DNA of 64,000 bases, from the NCBI RefSeq assembly GCF_001540865.1, contig NC_033623.1, positions 15,850,955 through 15,914,954 on the forward strand. Reading direction: 5' to 3'. Positions 50,046-61,996 of this stretch are shown here, in pieces. The DNA is from Ananas comosus (taxonomy: Eukaryota > Streptophyta > Magnoliopsida > Poales > Bromeliaceae). A program made the position numbers and the translations under genes. Each line of letters opens with the position of its first letter. The first letter of the stretch is position 1. The notes under the pieces were generated by a model. It ran no database searches and was not told the DNA's origin. It was given only the letters and a program-made list of their open reading frames with translations.

Positions 50046-51570
50046 CGTAATTCTTACATCTTTCTATTTCAAAACCTTTTTTTTTATACTGATCTAATTA
50101 TTTTAAAAATATTTAAACTTTTTAACGAATGAATATAAATTTGCATTCTTTTTGTGAAATATACAAGTAGCATCTCTCTTTAGGGGTAGTGTTCTGGGCA
50201 CGCCAACTTCTTCAGTTAATTGCACATCACTATTGGAAGCAGAGGCTCGTGGAGAGCATTACAATTAGACGTAAAAAAAAAACTTCTAGTTTCTATGCGG
50301 AAAGCCTTTTCTTTTTTTAATAAAAGAAAATTGCAGTACCTATGTCTTTGATTACTACATGTACCTACAAGATACCCCAGAAATACCCATAATAAAGAGT
50401 TAGTGCTGTTGTATACATAACAATAGCTGTTGAATGGTAGACATAACACCTAATAAAAACACCATTTTTTTAGCGTTAAGAAAAGAGTGATTTCGCATAC
50501 AATATATGACATCAAACTAAAAGTTACATAATCACTATCAATAATATTTTTTTGGGATTGTTTGTGATGCATACGCGGCATTAGTTTAAAACTTAAGCAT
50601 CTTATGGAAACTTTTCTTTCCAGAAGAAAAAGGGGGTAGTTAGTAAAGGTTTAATTCGGTGGCCAACACTGAAGTTCTCTCTCTATTTCCAAGATGGTTT
50701 GCTGGTTTGATAGCTTTCTTGAGAAAATCCCCATGACTTCTTTATTAGTCAAACTTACTCTCTCAAGAAAGAATGAGAAGAACGTTCAAAATTATCATCA
50801 TTGAAAATGATACACGACATTGAAAATAACAAAAAAAAAAGTTGATAAGGATAGTAAAAAAATAAAAACTGTTGGATGAATAAGATGTAAAATTTATACA
50901 TAATCTAGGATATCGTTTAATTTGGGAATAAGCAAAAAATGGATATTTCATGAATAGATATAAATTGAAGTATAAGCAGGGATTAGATCAATTTTGCGTT
51001 TGGATGAAAATTAGATTATTCCTAGGAATAAGAAAAATAACGTTCGGTTAGATAAGATGGAATAAGAATTAAAGTGGGTAGTTATAAATAAAAATTAATG
51101 ATATTACCTTTTTTTATTATATTTAAATTTAAAATTTTAAATTATATATATTTTTAAATTTAAAATTTTAACTTTTAAATTTTAAATTTGAAATTAAAAA
51201 TTTTAAATTTTAAAATCTCAAATTTTAAATTTTAAATTTTAAATTTTAAATTTCAAATTTTAAATTTTAAATTTTAAATTTTAAATTTTANTTTTTTTAT
51301 TATTAATAAATTTATAATTTTTAAAATTCTACTTAAACTTAAATTTAATAAAAATAATATTTTATAATATTTAAATATAATTTATTATAAAATGTATTAT
51401 AATATTTAATATTTAAATATAAATAATATGTATTAATATAGTACAATTAATAATTTTATTAATAAAAATAATATATTATAATATATAACATATTATATTT
51501 ATATAATTTAGTTTTAATTTTATTTATAATTTTAATAAAGTTTGAAACTAAATATTGGAATAGCACTATT
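50046..51570. other. Very AT-rich stretch with an AAATTTT array
   Basis: From about 51120 to 51290 the sequence is an array of AAATTTT/TTTAAAT units that is almost self-complementary. It ends at a single N (51291), presumably because the array could not be assembled through. No gene. Confidence 0.75.
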
Positions 51571-51760
51571 TCCAGCAAAATAGTGGAATAATAAATTCCA
51601 AGCTATTTCGAGATAGCCGGAAATAGTAAGATTTGACCGGGATATAATATCCCGGCCAAAAATTGTTTTGTTTGGCGGAATAGCGGGGATAACTTTTGTT
51701 ATCCCCGCTTATACTGCCAACCAAATTCCTGCTTATACCGCCAACCAAACGGGGCCTTAA
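51571..51760. mobile_element. Terminal part of a TIR element
   Basis: The segment ends CCAACCAAACGGGGCC at about 51755; in reverse complement this is the GGCCCCGTTTGGTTGG tip common to plant TIR MITEs. It contains a strong hairpin (GCGGGGATAAC...GTTATCCCCGC at about 51682-51709) and a partially duplicated tip. The opposite end is not identified, probably because it lies across the AT-rich array. Confidence 0.5.
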
Positions 51761-51869
51761 AGATGTACATTCAGCGTTGCCACCAAAGGTGAAAGCTCCA
51801 CTCTGATTAACAGCCAAACAAGTTGCTCTCTTGGTTAGTGACTTTACCAGCATAGCAGTGAAAGCAAAC

Positions 51870-51870
<1 letters not shown>

Positions 51871-51904
<34 letters not shown>
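51871..51904. repeat. (GT)n microsatellite
   Basis: About 17 TG units. Confidence 0.95.
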
Positions 51905-51906
<2 letters not shown>

Positions 51907-52165
51907 CATGATAATAAGCTATTCCACCATGATGTTACTTCACATTTACTTAATCCAATTCCTAAATTAATCCATCAATGATTAGGCACAAAATGAAATT
52001 AAAAAACTCTTTTAAATTTTAGAAAAGCATCACTCTTGGCAGGGAGGAACTTCAGAGACGTCACCGTTATTTATCCTACCAACTAAAAGACGTGTCACTC
52101 AAATACAAATCACATATTGTAGAATTTCCTTTCTTGTTGCTGCACATATATTAAGAATTTAACTA

Positions 52166-52400
52166 GACTATTATTAATAGCACAAAATTATTGATGCTAT
52201 TGGGTTTTCAACCATTGGATGAAAAAATATGCAATTAGAATAATAATGATCCCCGATTAGATTGATAGTAACCTTATAAATTTGAATGGGTGGTTAATTG
52301 AATAGTATAATTTAACGGCTAAAAATGATGAAAGAAATAAATCTAACGGTAGAAAATTCGATAGCATGCACCAAGCGCTTGGTGCTATCAACAGCATCCT
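52166..52400. mobile_element. Small foldback MITE, family F2
   Basis: About 235 bp. The left TGATGCTATTGGGTTTTC is answered by GAAAATTCGATAGCATGC and TTGGTGCTATCAACAGCATC at the right, with TAACGG motifs inside, as in 37344-37558. Confidence 0.7.
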
Positions 52401-54270
52401 AGCCGAATTCCATATATTAATTCCCCAAACTTATTTCGTTTAACTCAAATGATTTATTGTGGATATGAACCTAACAAACTTCGCATCTAAAGAAGAGAAG
52501 TAGATTAACACAAGCAAAGGGCATGGGATGATTTAAGACTCAGCCAATAATCTCTCAATTTCTATTATAAATGAAATTACTTCAATTATGTAAAATTATT
52601 TTTTTGTAAAAAAAAATAATGATCATAATAGCCATTAGCAATTAATTATTCCGAAGATGCACATTTCCTTTAAGCTAAACATAGTTAGAATGGTACCAAT
52701 CATATCTAACGTAGTTGACTAGAAATTTGATGATTGGCATCAAAGATCTCACGATCGAAACCTAATTACCTCACATTTTCAACTGAGTTTATTTTAAAAT
52801 AATTAGGATGATAAATTTTAAAAAAAATAATCATTCAGTTAAACCAAAAAAACAATTTACTTGAGTAAGATAGCTCAAGTCAAAGAACAAAAAGTAAATA
52901 AAAAGACATTACTTAAAAAAGTATAAATTTCAATTAAAATGGTCTTCATATTTGGAAAAAAGAATCATATAAGAAAAATAAGTGTTAGGTGTACCAATAT
53001 CTTTGGGCGAGTTATCCGACCCCAGGAGGAAAGAGGGGCAGCATTGTAATTTACGGAGAAGGGCAGGGCAAATACGTAGATGAAGGTGAGATGTGGATGG
53101 AAGGGGTTGGGAAGTTCGATTCGTCTTGAAAGGTGACGGGCCAACAACCTGTAAGATTCTGACAATAACAAAAGCAAAAGATATAGATACAGAAACAATA
53201 CACATACAATACAAATGTATATACAAATAAATAAATAAAAGGAGATGGAAAAGGGAGTTGGGTGTTAGTTGTTCCTATCTTAAATATTGTAGTGCAAATA
53301 AATAATAATATTCAAAAGCATAAGATAAAAAATACATGAAGACTCTGAAGTAACGTCGTAACTTTACCTTTTATTTTATTAGCACCCTCAACTTCCGATT
53401 GTTTTAATTTAAAATCATCCACATAAACTACATAAAATAAAGTAAAATTTTGTTCGACAATGGTTTAATTGAATTTAATAGCTTTGCAAGTCCTTGTGTC
53501 CAGTTTTTTCGGTCAATAATGTTTCACTCCAAATGAAGTCTGAACAACTAAGTTTCAATTTTGAAAGGGAAAAAAAAAAAAAAAATCTAACTCCAACTGC
53601 TAAAATGACTCAAATCAAGTGAAAAAACTTGAAGGTGTAGTAGAAAATATATAAAATTTTGGGTCTATTGCAAAATGATCTATAGCGGAAGAAAATCTAT
53701 TATGTAACACTTACACCATATTATCAATAACCAGTCAATCATATTTTTTTAATAAAAAAATACAAGAAAAAATTTAAAATATTTTTCTAATAATCATGAT
53801 AAGATTAGCAAATTTAACAAAACAATTTGATCAGTTGAAAGATGCCACATCAGCAATATAACTAGTGCATTTTAGATTTTTTTTTTTTTCCCTCCATTAG
53901 AGACTGGAGAGTGTCCTTTTACCCCTTTTTTTTCTCTCCTTTAAATGCAGAGCGGTTAAAATGAGATGAGTGGGCTCGACCCATGTAAACCTGCCAAATG
54001 TTTTAAAATTATTCTTTTTCTGGGCAAAACGATGTGAGACCCACATGGATTACAACTCTTTGGGTGAGCCCAAAGAGTTTAATTAGTGTATAAATTTTAC
54101 ATTTTATTCATCCAACAGTTTTTCTTTTTAATTAGTGTGTGATGACTGATGAAACAACAAAACCGGAATAACCCAACAGAGCAGCAGAAGAGGCTTGAGA
54201 GCGAAGAGGAAACAGCATAGAACAAAGGCTATACACAAAGTTTAAAGAAAAAAGAAGGAAAGATGACACC
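52401..54270. other. Non-coding stretch
   Basis: AT-rich. A degenerate SINE-like block near 52700-52810 resembles the 46440-46510 block. A more GC-rich segment with a GGGCC motif at about 53000-53150 looks promoter-like, but I find no gene start beside it. Confidence 0.5.
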
Positions 54271-54272
54271 AC

Positions 54273-54364
54273 CTTGTTGGGTTTCTTTTTCCGAAAGGAG
54301 GCAGCTGTTCCACCATAGGCATAGAATCCTTTTGGCTTATTATCTTCTTTCGACAATTGCTGAC
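54273..54364 (-). other. Possible isolated exon
   Basis: Bounded on the minus strand by an acceptor (AACAG) and a donor (AAG|GTGGTG). It would encode QQLSKEDNKPKGFYAYGG followed by TAASFRKKKPNK. The composition is protein-like, unlike its surroundings, but I find no partner exons and do not recognise the sequence. It may belong to a diverged or partial gene. Confidence 0.25.
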
Positions 54365-54692
54365 CTGTTGATTTTTCAGAAAATCCAAATTTAAACATTA
54401 GCCCACAAAATGCAATACACAAATACACAATATGTATGAATGTACGTATGCATGTATGTATGTAACAATTCCATATAAATTCTTCATAGAAACCTGAATA
54501 CCAAATCCAAATCAGCAAACACCACTGAAGTGAGCAGTTCAGCATGATAGTCATCTTTCTAATAAGAAGTAGGTAGCATCAAAATTTTCAAACTCATGGC
54601 GGCGAAGAAGGATCACAGGATTATGACTCTTGACAGAATTTACTAGTTCCAGAAAGAAAGAGAAAAGGTATATCATCAATTTAATATAAAGT

Positions 54693-54719
54693 TTTTTTTT
54701 TTTTTTTTTTTTTTTTTTT
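54693..54719. repeat. Long poly-T run
   Basis: About 27 T residues. It could be the A tail of an old minus-strand retroposon, but no body is recognisable. Confidence 0.8.
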
Positions 54720-54939
54720 GGAGACGCAGAGGGGCCGGACAAGGTAAACATTCAGTTCATTCCTATGGCTATTAAAAGCGGAAAAAAAAAAAGAAGTCCA
54801 GATTCATACCAAACTTGGCTAAAATCTTTGGTAAGCTGGAAAAGCATGGGGTGGAGCCAACTGGTCTGGAAATAGATGAGGCAATTCCCGCTTCTTTAAA
54901 CTTTTCCCTTCTCGATCAACAACTGGAGAGGCCGAGGGA

Positions 54940-56190
54940 GTTGCTGAGGAAGGCACGGCAGGGAAGTGGCCCATAGCTCATGGCATAGTAAACCAATACG
55001 CAGAGGTTCTCGTACTTGCAAGTAAATAAGTGATGATCCAATGGGATTTGCACGAAAATGATCGCGACACGACTGTTCAAATAAAAATCGGAAACTCATT
55101 AGAAAGTAAGATTCTTCTCAATCATGTACAGAGTATACACCTAACGCACTGTTAATGACTTAAATAAGGTGGGGTCCTAGGGCTGTTCTAGGTCGATCGG
55201 AACGACAAGTTTGGCCACATTTCTCTAGTCATGATGTATTAAAGGATTCAGCAGCGGTCGACAAAGCATAGAATAACAAGCCTTATGCATCTCGAAGGGT
55301 AAGGCACTGTGTTTCAGTGCCGGCCACAAGAACGGTACCAAATCGGGGCAAAACTGAAGGCTTGTGGAGTGCAGGCACTCCAGCACAACTCGCATCAGCA
55401 ACTATCATTGAAATTGATATTCAATTCTAATCCCATTCCTTCTCTCGTGCGCATTTAAACAAATCAAAAGTAATGTCAACTTCATATTAAATTGTTCAAG
55501 TGCCAAATTTATTGCCCCGGGATTTTTCATATATGCCACCAGTCACCTTGATATTTTTTGCGCAATCATTCTTATCATTCCAGACCTGATTTGCCACTCT
55601 GACCCTTTTATGGTGTACAAGTTTCCGATGTAGAAACAAGCATCAGAAAAGGCAAGGGAGAACGGGAGAATCCAAAGCCAAACTAGTCGGAAAATATGTC
55701 AGCTACAAGATGGGGAGCAAAAGATTGAATTATGCTTCCCATTTTCAATCAACACTACATTTAGCTAAAGAAGTGGCAGAAAATATAGAGGAAGAAAGGG
55801 GAGGGGGCCCATGCCCATAGCTTATGACATGGTAAACCCATACACACAGACTCTTGCGAATTCCTGTGCTTATTCCCAAATAAGTGAACCTGTGAGTTTT
55901 ACTAGGAAAATGATGGCAGCGTGACGGTTAAATGACAGCAATTGGACAGTTCTTGTGGAAAAAGATTTCATCAATCATGCACCTAGTGCATACCTACTGC
56001 ACAATTATTGTAGTTAACACCTAAATGAATGGTTATCTGCAGACCAATCAAGTGGTGATTATATTAGATCATTTGAAAGCACCAAAAAGATAAACTGGCC
56101 AGGTTTTTATAGGGCTAAAGTAGCTGTCAGGAGAACATGAGAACATCTAATTAAACCGGCAATTCAATTTTAATCACAATACCTTTCTTG
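54940..56190. repeat. Two diverged copies of a segment of several hundred bp
   Basis: 54960-55440 and 55800-56190 share, in the same order, CCCATAGCT...ATGGCATAGTAAACC / CCCATAGCT...GACATGGTAAACC, AAATAAGTGA, AAAATGAT, ATCATG and a closing CAATTCTAAT / CAATTTTAAT block. This is an old tandem duplication in non-coding DNA. Confidence 0.6.
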
Positions 56191-56215
56191 TCCCACTAAA
56201 CTACAGTAAGATAAT

Positions 56216-56432
56216 TATACCCATCTGCATCAATCCAATGTACATGCCATAACTTTAACCTCAATCATTTCCTAACACAATCAATCCAATGTACATGCCA
56301 TAACCTTACCCATCTGCATCAATCCAATGTACATGCCATAACCTTACCCATCTGCATCAATCCAATGTGCGTGCCATAACCTTACCCTCAATCAATCCAG
56401 TGTACATGCCATTACCTTACCCTCAATCGCCA
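56216..56432. repeat. Minisatellite, about 38-bp unit
   Basis: Five imperfect copies built on CAATCCAATGTACATGCCAT with a CTTACCCATCTGCAT or CTTACCCTCAAT spacer. Confidence 0.85.
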
Positions 56433-58216
56433 AAAGCAACAGAGCAAACCTGACGCTTTGTATGTCCTGTTCTAGACTTTGATACTATAATTCTCATTAA
56501 ACTTGCTGAAAGTTAGGTCAGGTTAGTTTTGAAAAGAAGGCAAAGATAGCCTGCCATCTATGCAACTATTCTACGATGAATTTAAAGAACTGTTTCTACC
56601 AAAATCCTTAAATGATCCCAGTTGAGCAGAATCTTTACCCATACTGGCCCCGGTACAAAACTGCCATGTACATTAGATATTTATCGGACATACTGAATTG
56701 CAGTAACCTTGCCCATACAAGTTAAAAATAACTAAGTAATGTTACACCTGATATAAGATACATACTTCATGTATAGGCATTTTAGCAATTACTGAGTAAC
56801 AGGACACAACACAACCACCATATGGTGCCGTCAATTAGATTTTCTCAATATGGTACTGCATATATGGCAAAGCCTTTTGTAAGCTACTACTATCGATATA
56901 AAGTGGCTCAAAATGGCTTGCTTCCTGGCAAAACTTTGACAATAAATTTTTCTACTAGTTCTCAACTGTTATACGACATCAAAAGTTATGTGATGGAACA
57001 AGCTAGAATGATATAAGCACACAGAAAAAAAAAAGTTTTTGCCATTGTTGGTAGTTTCGTTGCTCTTTCCTAAGAGCCTTTTCGTAGCTTAATTCATTGC
57101 CCAAATGAATGAAGCAGGTTGAGGCATCTTATCTGTATCTCTTTGCCTCAAAGAACAAAAGCAAAAAAAAAAGTCTGGTTATCCAACTATCATGGATTTC
57201 GTGCATCTACACTTTCTAGCTATTCAGTTTTATCTTATTATCTAGGGCCTCTCCTACCACAAACTAATGTTCAAGTCCTTTGTGATCTTATCCAAGTAAT
57301 TTTGGTAGCTCTCTAGTCCTGACGACACCTTCGATAAAGCATTCGTACCTGATGCACTGCATTGTGCCTTTTGGAAATGTCAGGAATGATGCTTGCCACA
57401 ATTTTAGATTGCCTTGAAAGAAAACAGTGATTCCTTGTTCAAACTTTCTAGATAACACCACTCTGACATATCAATTTCTTAATCTGTCCAAAGCTATAAT
57501 CAAAGTTTGAACACCTGTTATTTATTATCCTCCAAAGTAAAAGACTTAAAACCACAAGAAATCGGGGAGAAATCATGCGACACGAAGATGCTTATAGAGA
57601 AATTGCCCTCAGATATTCATGCGAAAGCAGATAATTGTTGTTTTCAACAATTAAATGTCCTGTTCAAGTTCTTCACTTCTGAATGTTGGACTTAGAAATG
57701 ATAAAACCTACATTGGAGTTCCAAGATATAGCTATAGTCTTATGCCTTTGAAATGCAATAGTTTCCACCTCTGAATCAAGCGTATTTAAGGTAGCACAAT
57801 CAGCAAGAATGACATGATAACTTCCAGAACTACAAAGTAACAGGCAGAAATCTTGGCATCCAAGGGTTCCTAACAACATTCTGTTTTTTGCTCCATTGAG
57901 TTTAAGAGATTTTATTTATGTAAGTAGCAAGAGATTCCCTGAAGACTAGAAAGGAGTGCAAACAAGTATACGCACCATACTTACTAAGTATTACCATGCT
58001 TCCATACTCAAATCTCATGTTACATAATGAGGAAGTTAGCAAGGAGATTGAGAAAGATGATTAATGTACAAAGTTAAATAACAAGTAAAAGAATTTCACT
58101 TGCATGCCTTACTTTATCTGCCTCTCAATTGACATGGTTCTGTACATGATAGCCCATGCATTTCAAGCTTGACCCCTTCGGTAAGAATGAAAACTAAAAT
58201 GGTGCATTTGTTGCCT
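56433..58216. other. Non-coding stretch downstream of the chloroplast ribonucleoprotein gene
   Basis: No supported exon. Part of the right end is probably the 3' untranslated region of the minus-strand gene that stops at 58217. Confidence 0.6.
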
Positions 58217-60620
58217 CTAAGACTCGTCATGCTGCTCTTCGGCACTTTTTTCCTCTTCTGGTGCACTTTCAGTTTTATCATCATCCTTTTGACGAAATCT
58301 TAAACGGACAGGCCTATCCAACAGTTCCTGTGGATGGCATTGGATATACTTTGTAAATATGTAAACAACTTGAGAGGTTAAAAATGTAAACAACATCCTA
58401 CGGTCCTACCAAACAGATCGAAAGTTTGCCAGCAAAGAGGGCAAAGCATCTGTCCACTTCTACGAAAAAATTTGGTTGACACATGCAATTTTGTTCATTG
58501 GGCCTTTCGACTTACATAAGAAGTAGGTCGAAGATAAACCCCATATAGTGGAAAAACTGCAAACTACATAATTCCCATGTAGTGATACTTCTGATCAAGT
58601 AAATTCATTTACTGGACCTAAAACATATTAAAGTTACTTAATGCCCCATTAGGTGAGTAATTCCCATGTAGCGATATAAAGCATATTAAAGTTACTTAAG
58701 GCCCCATTAGGTGATGCTAAAGCAATTTCACTCTGAAAGCTTTTATTGAATATCATCTTATAATGAGATGTTTAGCCAACTGGAGGCTGCATATAAGGCA
58801 AACTGGTTTGGCAATACAGATCACTCCTGTTCTATCTACAATTGAGTGCTATCTGCAATTGAGTGATTTCTATTTTGCTTTCAACCCATATCTTCACACA
58901 ATTAAAAATAAAAAAAACTAAGCAAGTTTGCTTAAAGAAGCATTTACATACCACTGTTGAGGACTTGAAGGCTCCCCAGAAAATTAAAGATAATGATAGG
59001 CACAGTAAAATCAAAAGATCAGATGAGGCATTTTGGAAGTCTTCAGTGTAGTAAAGTACTGAAGTTTTAATGAGAGAACCAATAAATATAACACTTTTAA
59101 AATAAATAAATAGCAGAGTTGGGAACTGAAAATCCGTTTTACCTTGCCATCCAGCTCAGCTATAGCAGCCGCTGCTTCCTCTTTTGTAGCAAAAGCAACA
59201 AAACCATACCCGGCAGACCTTCCTGTAGCGTTCTCAAAAACAACTCTGGCGGATAATGGCTTATATTTTGCAGAGAAGAACTCTTTAAGGTGAACGGACC
59301 TAGCTTTCCAAGCAAGATTTGAGACATAAATTTTATGCCTTTCTTCTACAAGACTAGCACCTGGTGGAGGAGGTGGTGCTGGCTTCCTGAAGCTCTTGGC
59401 AAATTCCACCCTAATAATCCTTCCCGTTAATTCCTATACAGTTTAGAAGCGAAATGCAGCTCAAACTAATACTGTATTATCAACCTAGTGCAATTAAAGA
59501 ACTTGTTTCAGTAGGTCAAGAAAAATGAGTGACATTTCTTCTTAGGCCTATTATCCCTGTTCAGAAAAGATATTAGACAAAGTCCTTCAGTAATTCCTAT
59601 AAATTTTAAGAAATGGAGCAAAAACAAGTCATTTGCCTACAGAGGGAAAACTATCTTCAACCATTACGTAATATTATCATGCTCCCACTGTATAATTATC
59701 AAGAATCCCGGCATTTCAACAAAAAGCATCGAACCTAAGCAGATAAAGCATAAACTTTTAACCATTCAACCCATATACTGCTAGACACAGTAGTATTTCA
59801 CTAACAACCAGATTTCATGCCATTAAACTCTTCATGAATCAACCACGCACCTATCACTTCTAATATTGAAAAGAGATAAAAATATGTTAGCCACTAGTCT
59901 TCTGTAATTAAGGATAATCAAGAAAAGAAATCAACCAAGGTTTATTTAATTTAATCAGAGCTAATCAAGCAAACCAGCCTAGAACCCAGAACTGAGCGGC
60001 ATAAACCCAAAATATGCCCTAGTTTCCTTACATAAGAGTCAAATCTATCAATCACGGCACGCGCCTCGTCCCCCGAAGCCATCGTAACGAACGCGAAGCC
60101 TCGGCTTTTCCCATTCTTCTGCTTAATGATCTTTAAAAAAAAAGGCCAAAAAATCGGGGAAAAAAAAACTCGTGAGCATCAAGAAACGACTGGATCCGGC
60201 GACTAAAAGCAATTAGGGTTAGGGGTTCAAGGACACCTCCACATCCTTCACGGTGCCGCACTCGCCAAATAGCTTCTGAATATCGGGAGCGGAGAAGTTC
60301 CACGGTAGGTTCACCACGTAGAGCTTCCGCCTCTTCTCCTCCTCCTCCTCCTCCTCCTCCTCCACCGCCGCCGCCGCCGCCGCCGCCGCAGCGACACTCC
60401 CCTCCTTCGACGCCGCGGCTCCCTCCGCGTCCCCCACCGCCACTTCTTCGACCGCGGCGCGGCGGCGGAGGCGGAGGCGGAGGAGGCGGGAGGAAGAAGA
60501 CGATGGCGCTGACCGGGAATTGGTGAAAATGGCGGGGGTATAAAGGGAATTACGGGATTTTATGGCGCGAGGCAGAAGTTTGAGACTAGGGGAGAAAAAG
60601 AGAGCCGTTGTCGTCGCCAT
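58217..60620 (-). CDS. Chloroplast ribonucleoprotein with two RRM domains (cpRNP-like)
   Basis: Four exons on the minus strand (60620-60237, 60130-60032, 59433-59143, 58327-58217), all phase 0, encode 294 residues. Residues 1 to about 60 form a Ser/Arg-rich transit-peptide-like region. An Ala run and an acidic Glu run (about 77-95) follow, as in the acidic domain of chloroplast RNPs. RRM1 starts near 99 with LYVVNLPW (RNP2) and KSRGFAFV (RNP1). A Pro-rich linker leads to RRM2 from about 194, with IYVSNLAW and SAGYGFVAF. The last exon adds an acidic tail. cpRNPs bind plastid mRNAs and affect their stability and editing. The closest type seems to be the At2g35410-like 33 kDa class, not a named CP gene. 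Confidence 0.9.
58560..58720. repeat. Short tandem duplication in cpRNP intron 3
   Basis: AATTCCCATGTAG...GATA and CATATTAAAGTTACTTAA...GCCCCATTAGGTGA occur twice in a row. Confidence 0.8.
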
Positions 60621-61402
60621 CCGATTCCGAAGAGGGGTTTGAGATCGGGAGGGTAGGGATTGGATAGAGGATAAAATATAGAGGGGACGAAATTGCCGAA
60701 ATTGCCCTCCGCTGGGATTTGGATAAGTCCGTCGCTCTCTCTGGTCCATCCACCATGGGGTTGCGATATTTATCCCCAAGTAATGGGCCTGATTTGGGCC
60801 CACATTAGAACAAAAGCGGCCCAACTTCGGACCCAAACTCTGCCAATTGTCCGAACAGAAATATTTGCCTACACTTGGTCCACAACGTCCTCGATGGACC
60901 AGTGTCCTTTTCTTAAAATAGAAGTGCATTTCTGGGTGTTATGGGATTCAACTGATTAAGTATTCTAAAATCTAAGTATTCTAAAATCTAAAACAGTGGT
61001 GACGAGAGAGAGAGAAGAGCATTAGATTGCCACTTGTTGTATCGGAACGAAGCTCGCTCTCTCCCCATGTGCACCTGACCGATAGGGACTGAGAGGGACT
61101 CGCGAGTGAGACTGTGAGCGACTGAAGAGAGAATGTGGTAAAAAATGCACGAGGCGACGGGCTCCCCTCCCTCCATGCTTCGTTTGAAAAAACAGGCCCC
61201 ATTTTGTTCTTTCCTATTTCGGCTTAAAAATGTAAACCTTTGTGGTCCCGCCAAAAAGATATTTTATTCATGTTTCCGCTCTAATTGGCCCGACGAACTA
61301 TAATCCTCATCATCATCTTCTTCTTCTTCTTCTTCTTCTTCTTCTTCCTCCGCGTTGAGAAAGAAAGGGAAGGGTGGGGGGGAAGAGAAAGCGACGGGTG
61401 GG
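60621..61402. promoter_or_regulatory. Divergent promoter region of the cpRNP and the Cys-rich gene
   Basis: About 780 bases between two divergent start codons. Site II-type motifs (TGGGCC, GGGCCCAC, GGCCCA) cluster at 60782-60825, nearer the cpRNP side. A CTT microsatellite at 61310-61348 lies just before the plus-strand gene and is probably in its leader. Confidence 0.55.
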
Positions 61403-61996
61403 ATGAAGGGGGCGAGGAGATCAGCGGCGGAGGCGAAGCATCTGCGGTGGAAGGAGGAGGAGGAGGAGGAGCAGGAGGGGTGGCGGTGCCGGAAACACCC
61501 GTTCCAGCCCCGTTACGGCGTTTGCCCCGCGTGCCTCCGCGACCGTCTCCTCCGTTTGTGCCCGGAATGCGCTAACGCGCGCCCCTCGTGCGCGTGCGCC
61601 CCATTCTCTTCCTCCTCCTCCTCCTCCTCCTCCTCCTCTTCTTCCTCTTCCTTCTCCTGCCTCTCCTTCCCCGCCGATCTCCCCCGATCGGGCACCACTG
61701 GGGCGACCGGGAGAGTCTCGAGCCTCATCGAGCGGGAGCCCCCGTTCCAACGGTCCGGATCCGTCGGGGTCGTTCACGTCCCGCGGTCGAGATCCGCTAC
61801 GGGCGGCGGGGGATCCGGCGAGGAGAGGCGGCGGCGATGGGCGGGGCTGTGGCCGTTCGCGTCGGCGAGGAATGAGTCGGCGGCGGAGGGGTGGAAGTGG
61901 CACTTCCCGAGCCCGATGAACTTGCTCCGCTACCGGAAGTCGGAAGCGTCCGGAAGAGGCCGCCGTTGTACTGGGGTTGACGATTACCGCCGTTAG
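61403..61996 (+). CDS. Plant Cys-rich protein of unknown function, intronless
   Basis: A single frame of 197 residues from ATG 61403; an upstream extension to 61355 has no ATG. The N-terminal third carries WRCRKHP, GVCPACLRDRLLRLCPEC and SCAC, giving C29, H32, C41, C44, C53, C56, C63 and C65, which look like one or two metal-binding knuckles. Uncharacterised plant proteins share this WRCKKHP...GVCPxCLRxRL pattern. A long Ser run encoded by TCC/TCT repeats (about residues 69-86) and a basic, Trp-containing C-terminus (WKWHFPSPMNLLRYRK) follow. No signal peptide or membrane span. The GC content and Arg/Ser-rich ends are typical of this family, so I consider the gene real. Confidence 0.78.
   Translation: MKGARRSAAEAKHLRWKEEEEEEQEGWRCRKHPFQPRYGVCPACLRDRLLRLCPECANARPSCACAPFSSSSSSSSSSSSSSSFSCLSFPADLPRSGTTGATGRVSSLIEREPPFQRSGSVGVVHVPRSRSATGGGGSGEERRRRWAGLWPFASARNESAAEGWKWHFPSPMNLLRYRKSEASGRGRRCTGVDDYRR

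Noticed and set aside
56216..56432. Regularly spaced repeats that could suggest a CRISPR-like array
   Set aside because: Units are contiguous and imperfect, without unique spacers, and the genome is a plant's. It is a minisatellite.
61421..61903. Minus-strand frame of 160 codons opposite the Cys-rich gene
   Set aside because: It is the shadow of the plus-strand coding sequence: Gly/Arg runs opposite the Ser and Gly codons, with no motif.
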